Assembly (NCBI GenBank): GCA_002404995.1 | Contig: DHKY01000007.1 | Location: 1 to 25,574 of the forward strand | Reading direction: 5' to 3' | Length of the DNA stretch: 25,574 nucleotides | Source: Caryophanales bacterium UBA4682 | GTDB lineage: Bacteria > Bacillota_I > Bacilli_A > RFN20 > CAG-288 | In this document: one piece after another, positions 1 through 7,286 of the stretch | How positions within the stretch are numbered: the stretch's first letter is position 1 | How the letters are laid out: every line of letters begins with the position of its first letter | The notes under the pieces: generated by a model | The model's input: the letters and a program-made list of their open reading frames with translations, nothing else | Database searches by the model: none | Told to the model about the DNA's origin: nothing | Position numbers and translations under genes: made by a program

Positions 1-188
1 CCCTCCCTCAACGGAGGAAGACACGATTACTTTTTGGACGATAGGTTTTGTTTCTTGTGTTTCTGCATGGGACAATACAAAAACCAGAAGCGAAAATAAT
101 CTAACTTAGCCTGTTTCCGTTGTCAAGTGTCAAGAAAGAAAAAATAGATTTTCACTGCCTTTTTAACCAGAAAACATTGGACACTTTG
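1..188. other. left-edge intergenic stretch, no gene recognised
   Basis: No convincing open frame, RNA or terminator is visible here. Bases 2-6 and 13-17 (CCTCC / GGAGG) could form a small hairpin, and a TGTCAAG direct repeat lies near 119-132. Neither points to a function. The stretch may hold the leader or promoter of a gene beyond the left edge. Confidence 0.4.
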
Positions 189-218
189 TTGATTTATTTG
201 TTTTATACATTATATAAT
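189..218 (+). promoter_or_regulatory. sigma-70-type promoter of the GGDEF gene
   Basis: TTGATT (189-194), an 18-base spacer and TATAAT (213-218) in an A/T-rich stretch about 60 bases before the start codon. The ribosome binding site AGGAGG follows at 266-271. Confidence 0.5.
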
Positions 219-279
219 AAGTGTAAACAGCGAAGTCCTGTTTCTCATCATTGAATAGATTTATTAGGAGGCAATCCCC

Positions 280-1920
280 GTGGATAAGGAAATTCTTCTC
301 TCACTCTGCAAAGCAAGGCAGAAACTCTATCCATTCCTTGGAATCGCACTCTTTGAATCGGATAGTTCCTCTTTTACGGATTATCTCTTCACTTCCCCAT
401 CCTTTCAAGAAAGGAGGAGGATAGAAAAAGAGACCTCCTCGGCTTCTTACTCACCTAGCTTTGATGTTTATAAAAGGATGAACAAAGCAAAGCAATGCAA
501 AGGTTCGGATAGGATCCACTTCTTTTTCCAAGGAGAAAGCTATGAGAGGGGAAGGTCTTATCTTTCCACGGATCAAGGAAAAGACCTCTATGTTGCGTTT
601 CTCCGTAGAATCAATACAAGCACTAATAATCCTAAGTACAACAATTTCATCGTCTCTAGAAACAATAGTCTTTCCTCCCTGTTTGAAAGGATTGTCATTG
701 TCAACAAGAAAGAAGATAGTTATCTTGTTGTTCACCGGAACCAGGTCTGGGGAGAGGAAATAGAGAAACCAGGTTTCATCTCAAGGATAGCGGATTTCAC
801 TATCGCAGCCATTCATTCCAAAGACAGAGACCGCTTCCAGCTCTATAGGAACCCTTCCTTCTGGAAGGAAAAAACCAGTTCGAATCCAAGCGGATTTGTC
901 AAAGACTTCTTCCGCGTCAAGTCCATCAGGAAAGAATATCGCTGGAGAGAAGTCTATATTATCGACAGGAAAGAAACCGACTTCTATAGGCTCTGTGTTA
1001 GCTATGTCAATAATCCAGTCGAAGAAAAATTCCTTTCTAGCCACTACGACAACATTATCACGGAAGACTATGTCTATGACGGCCTGACTGGTCTTAGGAA
1101 CCGGCATGGCTTTGAAAAGGAAGAAAGCAAGATTGCCAGGAAAAAAGAAAAGAAAACTTTTACTCTCATTTCCATGGACATTGATAATTTCAAGATTATC
1201 AATGATCTCTATGGCCATGCCTTTGGCGATGAGGTTCTGACAAAGATGGCCAAAGACCTCCGTCAGGTCTTTGGCTACCAGAATCTGACATCCCGAACCG
1301 GCGGAGACGAATTCTCGATTCTGTTTACCAACCAGAGCTACAAAGACTTAGAGCCGTCCATCAAGAAGTTTACGACTAGGCAGCACAGTGTCAGGCATCA
1401 CGGAAAGAATATCTGTTTCACGGCTTCTATCGGCGTAGCCACCTATCCAGACCAGGCAAGCAGCCTTGATGAGCTTGCCAGAAAGAGCGATCGTGCCCTT
1501 TACGCAGTGAAAAGGAACGGAAAAAAGAATTATTCCTTATATAGCAAAGACAGGGAGAAATTCACTCAGTCGCAGATCGGATTCTCTTTTAAAGACAGGC
1601 ATGAATCCTATCCAGGAGGCAGGCTGTTTTATCCTTCCGACAGGAAGGACAACGAAATCCTCTATCTGAACCAGGAAAGGATCAACCTTTCCGGATATGA
1701 TTCCCTTGAGGACTTCCGCTCTAAAACCGAAGGATCTCTTACTTCCCTGTTTGATAAAGACGATATCTTAAAGAGGAAACAAGAGACCTATAAGCTAGAG
1801 ACCATCTATAGGAAATCAAAGAACGGTAATAGAATTCCGCTTCTCATCAAGGCAAAAAAAGTCAATCATCCTCTTTTCGGAGAAGTCTTCTACGCAGCCT
1901 TGCTTCCTCTTGACCAGTAA
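280..1920 (+). CDS. GGDEF-domain protein (putative diguanylate cyclase) with flanking PAS-like regions
   Basis: Likely makes the second messenger cyclic di-GMP from two GTP. The domain opens with a DGLTGLRNR motif near residue 267 and carries an intact RTGGDEF active-site loop (GGDEF at 341-345), with a typical ASIGVA strand after it. The RxxD inhibitory site expected just before the loop is absent (residues 332-335 read GYQN), so product feedback at that site is not expected. About 260 residues precede the domain and look PAS-like in pattern (alternating strands, a YRWREV segment). Residues from about 440 to the end (LNQERINLSGY, then KNGNRIPLLI) also look PAS-like, so the cyclase would sit between two sensory regions. 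No transmembrane segment or signal peptide is visible, so it should be cytoplasmic. The start is GTG, chosen because AGGAGG lies 8 bases upstream. The gene is monocistronic and ends at a terminator shared with the opposite gene. The ligand is unknown. Confidence 0.85.
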   Translation: MDKEILLSLCKARQKLYPFLGIALFESDSSSFTDYLFTSPSFQERRRIEKETSSASYSPSFDVYKRMNKAKQCKGSDRIHFFFQGESYERGRSYLSTDQGKDLYVAFLRRINTSTNNPKYNNFIVSRNNSLSSLFERIVIVNKKEDSYLVVHRNQVWGEEIEKPGFISRIADFTIAAIHSKDRDRFQLYRNPSFWKEKTSSNPSGFVKDFFRVKSIRKEYRWREVYIIDRKETDFYRLCVSYVNNPVEEKFLSSHYDNIITEDYVYDGLTGLRNRHGFEKEESKIARKKEKKTFTLISMDIDNFKIINDLYGHAFGDEVLTKMAKDLRQVFGYQNLTSRTGGDEFSILFTNQSYKDLEPSIKKFTTRQHSVRHHGKNICFTASIGVATYPDQASSLDELARKSDRALYAVKRNGKKNYSLYSKDREKFTQSQIGFSFKDRHESYPGGRLFYPSDRKDNEILYLNQERINLSGYDSLEDFRSKTEGSLTSLFDKDDILKRKQETYKLETIYRKSKNGNRIPLLIKAKKVNHPLFGEVFYAALLPLDQ

Positions 1921-1923
1921 AAG

Positions 1924-1952
1924 AAAAGGCGGAGCCTAGCTCCGCCTTTTTC
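1924..1952. terminator. bidirectional intrinsic terminator between convergent genes
   Basis: A 12-base stem (AAAAGGCGGAGC / GCTCCGCCTTTT) with a CTA loop and T tracts on both sides. It serves the GGDEF gene (+) and the glycosyltransferase (-). The loop bases 1936-1938 are also the TAG stop codon of the minus-strand glycosyltransferase. Confidence 0.85.
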
Positions 1953-3450
1953 CTTGATAGCGTCTTTTCTCCCGTTCTGAAATAGAAAAGTATTTGATTT
2001 TCTTCTTCCGCTCCGGAAGAGGGTAATGAATATCGCATTGGCTTGGATTGCGCTTGGCAACCTTCCATTTCGGTTTAGTCAAGACACCGACAACATTGCT
2101 GAATCCATATACGAAAGTGAAAATCGGAGAAAGAAGGATTCCTTTCCACCTTCCCTTTAAACGGAAGTCCATGCCTAGTTTTCTCCGGTCTAAGAAAACA
2201 GCAAGGAAACTTTGGAAGATACAAAAGAGAAGAAGAACAGCAATGACTTCAACCGCCCTGATCAGTAAGTCATAGATGGCAGCTTGGCCAAGAAGCTGGT
2301 TTTGCCTTGGCTGAGACAGAGACCCGAAAGTATTATTATCCCAATAATAGAACCGGATAAAGAAATTGTCATGGTGGTAGTTGGAAATGCCGACTTTCGC
2401 AAAGTATCCGCTTAGAAGCGGCATGCCTGCGAAGCCTTGAATCATCCTGATAACCGCATAGAAGATATAATAGAGCGGGAACCAAAGGAAACAGATAACA
2501 CTGATCGGATTGAATCCGACTTGAATCAACCTATCGAGATACCTTGGATTTCCTGTCTTGAAAAACCTTACGAGCCTCTTCCATCCGTCCGTGAAGAAAA
2601 GCTTGTTCAAGGAATGGCCTAAACGGACAAGACGTTTAAAGGTATCACGGAAAGAACTAGGCTGGTCTTCGTAGACGATGGCATCGGTATTGAAATAACA
2701 TTTATATCCATCATACAAGCGTTTGAGACAGAATTCCGCATCCTCAGCAGCTCCCATCGCATCCCATCCGTTCCTCTTCTCGGCGACTTCACGGGTGAAA
2801 GTAAGACCCGGTCCTGGAGTCATCGAAGTAGAGTGAACCGCCTGACGGAAAGTATTCTGCCTCCGGCTATCCTTCGTATAGAAAAGAGCACAGGTCTCAG
2901 TCCAGATGTTCTGCTTCAAATTGCTGGCTGCTTCATATCCTCTGACAATCTTTGCGCCACCGGAGATGGAGTTGTTCCTCTGGCGGACAAAGTCCGGATG
3001 CAAAAGATTATCAGCATCTATACGGATAAAGAACTCACTCTCCTTGTCTTCCTTCAGAATCTGCTGCCTCCTATAGCGAAGAGGATAGCTGACCCTGCCA
3101 TGATTCGGATCTGGGTCATTGAGAACATAGACTTTCGCGCCTGCCTTTTCAGCTTCGATTGCGGTTCTGTCCTTGCAGTTATGGGCACAGACATAGACCT
3201 TGAGTTTGTCTTTCGGATAGTTCTGATGTTTCAGAACGCCTTTGACGGTCCTTCCAATGACTTCCTCTTCATTATGAGCAGCAATGATAATAGCGACTTT
3301 ATGATAATCCGTCGAATCTTTCCAGTGTCTTCGCTTAAGAAAAAAGAAAATAAAAAAAAGGAACTGCGGAATAAAAGAAATCGAAACCAGAATGACCGCT
3401 GCCATGTTGACCCAAAAAAGAACATAGAAGACAATATCCAAAGGCATCAT
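1936..3450 (-). CDS. membrane glycosyltransferase, GT2 family
   Basis: An inverting GT-A-fold glycosyltransferase of the processive BcsA/PgaC-like GT2 type, expected at the inner face of the membrane building or decorating a cell-surface polysaccharide from a nucleotide sugar. Visible features: an N-terminal hydrophobic segment (about 5-38), the AAHNEEE nucleotide-binding motif (57-63), DAD metal-binding residues (145-147), an ED pair for the catalytic base (236-237), then hydrophobic segments near 311-335 and 380-405, and a very basic tail. The usual QxxRW motif is not clear; a KRLVRLGHS segment occupies that area (272-280). No ribosome binding site precedes the ATG. Instead TATAGT lies 8 bases upstream, suggesting a leaderless message. 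It stands alone on its strand between the esterase and the GGDEF gene. The sugar and product cannot be told from sequence. Confidence 0.82.
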   Translation of the reverse strand: MMPLDIVFYVLFWVNMAAVILVSISFIPQFLFFIFFFLKRRHWKDSTDYHKVAIIIAAHNEEEVIGRTVKGVLKHQNYPKDKLKVYVCAHNCKDRTAIEAEKAGAKVYVLNDPDPNHGRVSYPLRYRRQQILKEDKESEFFIRIDADNLLHPDFVRQRNNSISGGAKIVRGYEAASNLKQNIWTETCALFYTKDSRRQNTFRQAVHSTSMTPGPGLTFTREVAEKRNGWDAMGAAEDAEFCLKRLYDGYKCYFNTDAIVYEDQPSSFRDTFKRLVRLGHSLNKLFFTDGWKRLVRFFKTGNPRYLDRLIQVGFNPISVICFLWFPLYYIFYAVIRMIQGFAGMPLLSGYFAKVGISNYHHDNFFIRFYYWDNNTFGSLSQPRQNQLLGQAAIYDLLIRAVEVIAVLLLFCIFQSFLAVFLDRRKLGMDFRLKGRWKGILLSPIFTFVYGFSNVVGVLTKPKWKVAKRNPSQCDIHYPLPERKKKIKYFSISEREKRRYQGKRRS

Positions 3451-3458
3451 ATAAGTAA

Positions 3459-3487
3459 ACTATATGTGTTTTTTTGGGAAAAGGCAA
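3459..3487 (-). promoter_or_regulatory. promoter of the glycosyltransferase gene (leaderless type)
   Basis: On the minus strand: TTGCCT (3487-3482), a 17-base spacer and TATAGT (3464-3459), with only 8 bases to the ATG at 3450. A second candidate further upstream is TTGACT (3553-3548), an 18-base spacer and AATAAT (3529-3524), which would give a leader of about 65 bases lacking a Shine-Dalgarno. Confidence 0.45.
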
Positions 3488-3585
3488 ACGATTTTTATTT
3501 TTATTTGCTTTATAATTCTATATATTATTCAGTTATTTGCTTTTTTCAGTCAAACAATTTCTTTAATTATCGATTTCTAGAAGTT

Positions 3586-4362
3586 TTACCATTCTGTTAG
3601 CCAAGAAAGAAGATTGTACTCTTTTGATAGATATACAGAAGGAACATCGAAATGAGTGTATCCTTCAATAACAGTAATTCTCGCCTGATTGTTGATTTTG
3701 GATAAGGCAGAGACAAAGTCAATTGAGCTCTGAGGATTAACAATCTTATCTTCCGTACCGACAAACGCCCAAACTGGTTTATCCTTGAGTTTATTCAAAT
3801 TTGACTCGCTTAAGGTAACAGCACCAGATAAAGGGGCGACCTTATAGAACACATTCGGATTGGACAGAGAAATGTCCCATGTTCCCTTTCCTCCCATGGA
3901 ATGACCAGTAATTGAAATTCTTCCCTTATCGCAGTCATTTTGTGCGACGATTTCATCAACAAAGGAAAAAAGATCATCTTTTATATCACTCCATCCTTTT
4001 TTTCCATAAGGCAGTTGCGGAAACACGATATAAGAATCTGGTTCTATTTCTTTGTCTTTTATGTACTTGGGAAGCCCATCTCCCTCCGTTAGCAGATTTA
4101 GATTTCCTTCTTCGGTTTCCGGTTTTCCGCTTCCACCGTGAAGATACAGAATCAATGGCAGATTCTTTTCTATCTTCTTTGGAGAATAGAGTAAGTAATT
4201 GAACTTCTGTCCGGACTCTAGAGTCAGTGTCTTTGCCTGCAACGAGGAATCTCCGGCATCCTTTGCATTGGAAACAGCACTATATAAAGAAGCAGATTGA
4301 TGGTTTCCACAGGAGCAAAGCAGGCTGATGATAGAGAAAAATAAAATAAAAGGTTTTTTCAT
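3586..4362 (-). CDS. secreted lipoprotein alpha/beta-hydrolase (esterase/peptidase type)
   Basis: A serine hydrolase probably anchored to the outer face of the membrane. The signal peptide has a hydrophobic core and a lipobox LCSC with the likely lipidated Cys18. The alpha/beta-hydrolase core shows an oxyanion-hole segment YLHGGSG (73-79), the nucleophile elbow GHSMGG (Ser155), an acid in VGTEDK (Asp205) and the catalytic His in YTHFD (His237). The layout resembles the polyhydroxybutyrate-depolymerase/feruloyl-esterase or dienelactone-hydrolase branch, so the substrate is probably an ester or peptide outside the cell, but the exact one is not evident. The length (258 aa) is normal for that branch. 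The start is supported by AAGGAAG about 8 bases upstream and a consensus promoter. It is a single-gene unit with no clear terminator before the glycosyltransferase promoter. Confidence 0.8.
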   Translation of the reverse strand: MKKPFILFFSIISLLCSCGNHQSASLYSAVSNAKDAGDSSLQAKTLTLESGQKFNYLLYSPKKIEKNLPLILYLHGGSGKPETEEGNLNLLTEGDGLPKYIKDKEIEPDSYIVFPQLPYGKKGWSDIKDDLFSFVDEIVAQNDCDKGRISITGHSMGGKGTWDISLSNPNVFYKVAPLSGAVTLSESNLNKLKDKPVWAFVGTEDKIVNPQSSIDFVSALSKINNQARITVIEGYTHFDVPSVYLSKEYNLLSWLTEW

Positions 4363-4384
4363 TTCAAGTTCTTCCTTGATTCAA

Positions 4385-4412
4385 ATTATATGTCAATGTC
4401 AAAGACAGTCAA
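4385..4412 (-). promoter_or_regulatory. promoter of the esterase gene
   Basis: On the minus strand: TTGACT (4412-4407), a 16-base spacer and a perfect TATAAT (4390-4385), about 22 bases before the ATG. It is one of the best sigma-70-type matches in the window. Confidence 0.6.
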
Positions 4413-4614
4413 TTGCCTCCGTTTTGTTTTATCCTTATATCCTCATGATTTCGCTTACATATCTAATCATGCTGTCGGAAACAGAAACATTTCTAGCTGC
4501 AGCATTTATCATAGAAAGAATCAATCTAGCGAAGAATGTGTTTTAATCAGCCATAAGAATCAAAAGTCCTGCTTCATAAAGACTGCTTCAACCATTTTCC
4601 TGTTTCTGTTCAAC

Positions 4615-4641
4615 AAAAAACCTGGCACAACTTTGCCAGGC
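4615..4641 (-). terminator. intrinsic terminator after tRNA-Ala
   Basis: On the minus strand a stem CCTGGCA / TGCCAGG with a 6-base loop is followed by six T. It lies just downstream of the encoded CCA end of the tRNA. Confidence 0.8.
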
Positions 4642-4649
4642 ACGTTTTA

Positions 4650-4725
4650 TGGTGGAGCTGACGAGGATCGAACTCGCGACCTCCTCGTTGCGAACGAGAC
4701 GCTCTCCCAACTGAGCTACAGCCCC
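4650..4725 (-). tRNA. tRNA-Ala (anticodon CGC), CCA encoded
   Basis: The 76-base minus-strand sequence folds into a full cloverleaf. The acceptor is GGGGCTG / CAGCTCC, including the G3-U70 wobble pair that identifies alanine tRNAs. The D arm is GCTC...GAGC, and the anticodon arm is TCTCG / CGAGG with loop TTCGCAA, giving anticodon CGC. The T arm contains TTCGATC, and CCA is encoded. It reads the GCG codon. It has its own promoter and terminator. Confidence 0.95.
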
Positions 4726-4738
4726 AGAACAAGAATAG

Positions 4739-4767
4739 ATTCTATCAAAAAGAAGAAAACATTTCAA
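4739..4767 (-). promoter_or_regulatory. promoter of tRNA-Ala
   Basis: On the minus strand: TTGAAA (4767-4762), a 17-base spacer and TAGAAT (4744-4739), ending 13 bases before the mature 5' end. It begins directly after the stop codon of the DNA glycosylase gene. Confidence 0.6.
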
Positions 4768-4768
4768 T

Positions 4769-5263
4769 TTAAGATAAATACTCAAGAATCACGGAATAAG
4801 ATTGAACAAGGCTATCCCTGCTCCTAGCTGCGTTTGCACTAGAAGAAGACGGAAGAGAAATATTGTCCTCACCGAAATAAGTCCGGTAAAGTTCACTAGC
4901 CTTCTTTCCGGTCGTAAACACCTTCTTGATTGGATAATGGATTAAGATAGACTTGATATCCATCGGCACCACGTTCTTGATGGATGTATCACTCGATGCA
5001 TGAATATCACAGCTGTGAATAACATCGCTGAGTGCAATATGATGCTTTGCTAGGAACGCTTTTCTTTCCTGTATGGTAAGAGGAACCTTTTCCTTAAAGA
5101 GAGCAGCTAAGACCGGAAAGAACCGATTGTTCTTATGAGCATAGTAAAACCCCTGCTTCCGGCTTTCTTTAGAAGGAAACGAGCCGAGGATCAGAATCCT
5201 TGCACCCTCTGGAAGAAAAGAGGGAAGAGAGGAATGAGTCACATGTTCATAGGATTGTTTCAT
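4769..5263 (-). CDS. DNA-deoxyinosine/uracil glycosylase, Mug-like branch of the UDG superfamily
   Basis: A base-excision repair enzyme that should remove deaminated bases (hypoxanthine, possibly uracil) from DNA. Visible family signatures: ILILGSFPS near the N-terminus (motif 1 region), SRKQGFYYAHKNNRFFPVL, a HIALSDVI segment, CDI...SSDTSIKNVVP, and a C-terminal LPSSSSANAA loop matching the LPSTSPANA motif 2 of the family. The frame extends upstream to 5356, but the family N-terminus fits the Met at 5263 (164 aa). That start lacks a Shine-Dalgarno and has TATAAT 9 bases upstream, suggesting a leaderless message. It is divergent from the glycerate kinase gene with only 26 bases between the start codons. 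Specificity for inosine rather than uracil is inferred from resemblance. Confidence 0.82.
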   Translation of the reverse strand: MKQSYEHVTHSSLPSFLPEGARILILGSFPSKESRKQGFYYAHKNNRFFPVLAALFKEKVPLTIQERKAFLAKHHIALSDVIHSCDIHASSDTSIKNVVPMDIKSILIHYPIKKVFTTGKKASELYRTYFGEDNISLPSSSSANAARSRDSLVQSYSVILEYLS

Positions 5264-5272
5264 TTGCAGACT

Positions 5273-5280
5273 ATTATAAT
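5273..5280. promoter_or_regulatory. shared palindromic -10 element of divergent genes
   Basis: ATTATAAT reads TATAAT on both strands (minus 5278-5273, plus 5275-5280). It lies 9 bases from each divergent start codon (5263 minus, 5290 plus). The -35 regions are weak on both sides and would fall inside the opposite coding regions. Confidence 0.4.
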
Positions 5281-5289
5281 AAAGGTAAG

Positions 5290-6408
5290 ATGAAAATCCT
5301 ATCCTGCTTATGCTCCTATAAGGGATGCCTATCCTCAAAAGAAGCAAATGAAACAATCCTGAAAATCAACAATTCGAAACATCCGGATATCCAGATGGAT
5401 TGTTTTTCCTTTGCCGATGGAGGAGAAGGAACTTTATCCGCTATGAAAAATATCTATCCAGATAGGGAAATAGGAACCTACCTTATTCCCGGTCCGCTGA
5501 AATGCAATTCCGTCGAAGCAGAATATGGAATCCGAAAGGATAAAAGGATAATTGAAACCAGCAAAGTCTTAGGCTTGAATTTAAACCCTTCTTTGGATTT
5601 CGACCATACGACAAGCTATGGACTTGGGGTCCTTCTCCGATATGGGTTAAGGAACGGCATCCGCAAATTCTCAGTTGGGCTTGGAGGTTCTGCAACTGCT
5701 GACCAAGGAGCGGGTGCTAGGTATGCTCTCGGATATCGGTTTTACGGAAAGGAAGGAAAAGAATTTTTTCCTCTTTCTGGGAATCTCGGGAGAATCGAAT
5801 CCATCGATTCATCAAAGGCAGACCAAAGACTGAAAGAATGTTCGTATACTCTCCTTGCCGATGTAAAGAGCCCTCTATTTGGCTCAAATGGATCAACCTT
5901 CCTCTTTAGCGAACAAAAGGGAGCTAAAAAAGATAAGCTGCATTTTTATGAAAATGGAATGAAACATTTCAATTCTGTTCTAGTGAATTGTGGTGTCTCT
6001 GATGTATCCATGTTTCCTTCTAGCGGGGCAGCTGGTGGACTTGGTTCATTTTTCTATCGTGTTGGGAAAACGAATGTCTTATCTGGTGCAGAGTTTCTCT
6101 TAAAGGAAGCCCACAGGAAAGAAAGAATCAATTACTATGATTATGTCCTTCTCGGAGAAGGACATACTGATAAGAGCACACTGGAAGGAAAGAGCATCAC
6201 GGCAAGGCTTGATCTAATCATAGGAAGCAACGCCAAAGCAGTGCTTCTTTCTGGCTTAGTTGATGAAAACGTAAGAATTAGTCTCAAGGAAAAAGGTGTT
6301 TCTTTTTTCTATCCTTTACATCCTATGGTTTGCAAGGATTATCAGAAAAACGCAAAGGAAGACTTAGGGAAAGCCTACGAAAAGTTCTTATCTTCTATAG
6401 AAAAATAG
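5290..6408 (+). CDS. glycerate kinase family protein (GarK/GlxK type)
   Basis: The family phosphorylates D-glycerate with ATP, feeding it into lower glycolysis. Family landmarks in order: KGCLSSKEA near the N-terminus, FADGGEGT (about 46-53), GLGGSATADQGAGA, LLADVKSPLFG...GA, SSGAAGGLG, and LLGEGHTDKSTLEGKSI. The length of 372 aa is typical. Two positions depart from the consensus as remembered: the N-terminal APDSFKG is CLCSYKG, and SATNDGGAG is SATADQGAG. The enzyme may therefore be diverged in activity or substrate. The frame is open from 5200, but the family N-terminus starts at the ATG at 5290, where AAAGG lies close upstream. The first 60 bases of that longer frame overlap the divergent DNA glycosylase gene, so the shorter start is preferred. 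Confidence 0.8.
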   Translation: MKILSCLCSYKGCLSSKEANETILKINNSKHPDIQMDCFSFADGGEGTLSAMKNIYPDREIGTYLIPGPLKCNSVEAEYGIRKDKRIIETSKVLGLNLNPSLDFDHTTSYGLGVLLRYGLRNGIRKFSVGLGGSATADQGAGARYALGYRFYGKEGKEFFPLSGNLGRIESIDSSKADQRLKECSYTLLADVKSPLFGSNGSTFLFSEQKGAKKDKLHFYENGMKHFNSVLVNCGVSDVSMFPSSGAAGGLGSFFYRVGKTNVLSGAEFLLKEAHRKERINYYDYVLLGEGHTDKSTLEGKSITARLDLIIGSNAKAVLLSGLVDENVRISLKEKGVSFFYPLHPMVCKDYQKNAKEDLGKAYEKFLSSIEK

Positions 6409-6428
6409 GAAAGTTTCTCTTCGTTCCC

Positions 6429-6457
6429 TTTAAATCTTCTCTCTGCTAGGATAAAAT
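6429..6457 (+). promoter_or_regulatory. possible promoter of the YcxB-like/gmk/priA unit
   Basis: TTTAAA (6429-6434), a 17-base spacer and TAAAAT (6452-6457), followed by AAGGAGG at 6465-6471 and an ATG at 6482. The -35 is weak. Confidence 0.35.
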
Positions 6458-6481
6458 TATTAGCAAGGAGGCAGGAAGGGA

Positions 6482-7270
6482 ATGAAGGATTATCGGAAAA
6501 CAAAGACACGCTTCTTCCTTGGCTTTTTCTTTTTCCTATCTTTGACAGGACTGGGAATCACTTGGATCATCTACAGTGCTTTGACCAAAGAAACTCAAAT
6601 CGGAAAGTACGAGTCCTCTTTTCCTGCTGTTGTTGCAAGGATTGTAAGGCTTTCTCTTTCTGCTCTTTCTGGAATAGCTTATTTAGTCTATCTGATTGTC
6701 ACTTACTTCAAAAAGCCACAACTGAAAATACGAAACGAAGAAAAGATTTCCTTTACCCGCTACGATATTTTAGAAAACGGTGCCAGTCTTAACTATAAAG
6801 ATTACTTCATTGGAACTTGGAGGGAAGAGAAAAAGAACAGGACGTCGCTGTTTGCCTCAGCATTTTATCTTCTGATTGCCTGCATTGCGGTTTCCGTCAA
6901 TCCAAGAAGGAGGAAAACAAGCGCATTTTTCTATATTCTCTTAGTCCTTTCACTTGTCCTGCTTGTTTTTTTATTCGTCTACGCATTCCTTCTCCCCTAT
7001 ATCCTTTATAAAAAAGCAAAGCCGGAGAGAATCAATGAAACTATTGAAATTGATTCTACAAGGCTAGTCATAACCGACAAAATGAAATCCGTGTGCTACG
7101 ATTTCGACTATAGGGATAACGCAAAAGAGACAAAGAACAGTTTTCTTTTCGTCTTTGCCTCTTCGGATGGCCTTCTTATTACAGTTAAAAAGCAGGGAAG
7201 GAAACAGGAAACAAAGGATTTTCTCTCCAACAAAGTAAAAGAAATCCGGAAAAGAAGACTTCCATACTAA
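6482..7270 (+). CDS. membrane protein with C-terminal YcxB-like domain
   Basis: Function unknown. Four hydrophobic segments occur in two pairs (about residues 12-32 and 52-75, then about 120-140 and 145-172). Polar stretches separate the pairs, and a soluble tail follows. The tail (IEIDSTRLVITDKMKSVCYDF, then SFLFVFASSDGLLITVKK) matches the pattern of the YcxB-like domain: short strands, a residue run around tyrosine/phenylalanine and a final helix. This assignment is by pattern only. AAGGAGG 10 bases upstream supports the start. The gene ends 16 bases before the guanylate-kinase-like gene and is probably cotranscribed with it and priA. Confidence 0.6.
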   Translation: MKDYRKTKTRFFLGFFFFLSLTGLGITWIIYSALTKETQIGKYESSFPAVVARIVRLSLSALSGIAYLVYLIVTYFKKPQLKIRNEEKISFTRYDILENGASLNYKDYFIGTWREEKKNRTSLFASAFYLLIACIAVSVNPRRRKTSAFFYILLVLSLVLLVFLFVYAFLLPYILYKKAKPERINETIEIDSTRLVITDKMKSVCYDFDYRDNAKETKNSFLFVFASSDGLLITVKKQGRKQETKDFLSNKVKEIRKRRLPY

Positions 7271-7286
7271 AGAAAGGAAAACATTT

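Noticed and set aside
1..17. CCTCC/GGAGG hairpin at the left edge as a terminator or riboswitch fragment
   Set aside because: The stem is only five pairs with no T tract and the context is cut off.
2833..3600. 255-aa open frame on the plus strand opposite the glycosyltransferase
   Set aside because: It is a shadow of the GT2 gene, lacks a ribosome binding site and runs into the A/T-rich promoter region with low-complexity residues.
4588..4827. Open frames across the tRNA gene (one containing AVAQLGERLV)
   Set aside because: The translation is the well-known artefact of reading through a tRNA-Ala gene; the cloverleaf explains the sequence.
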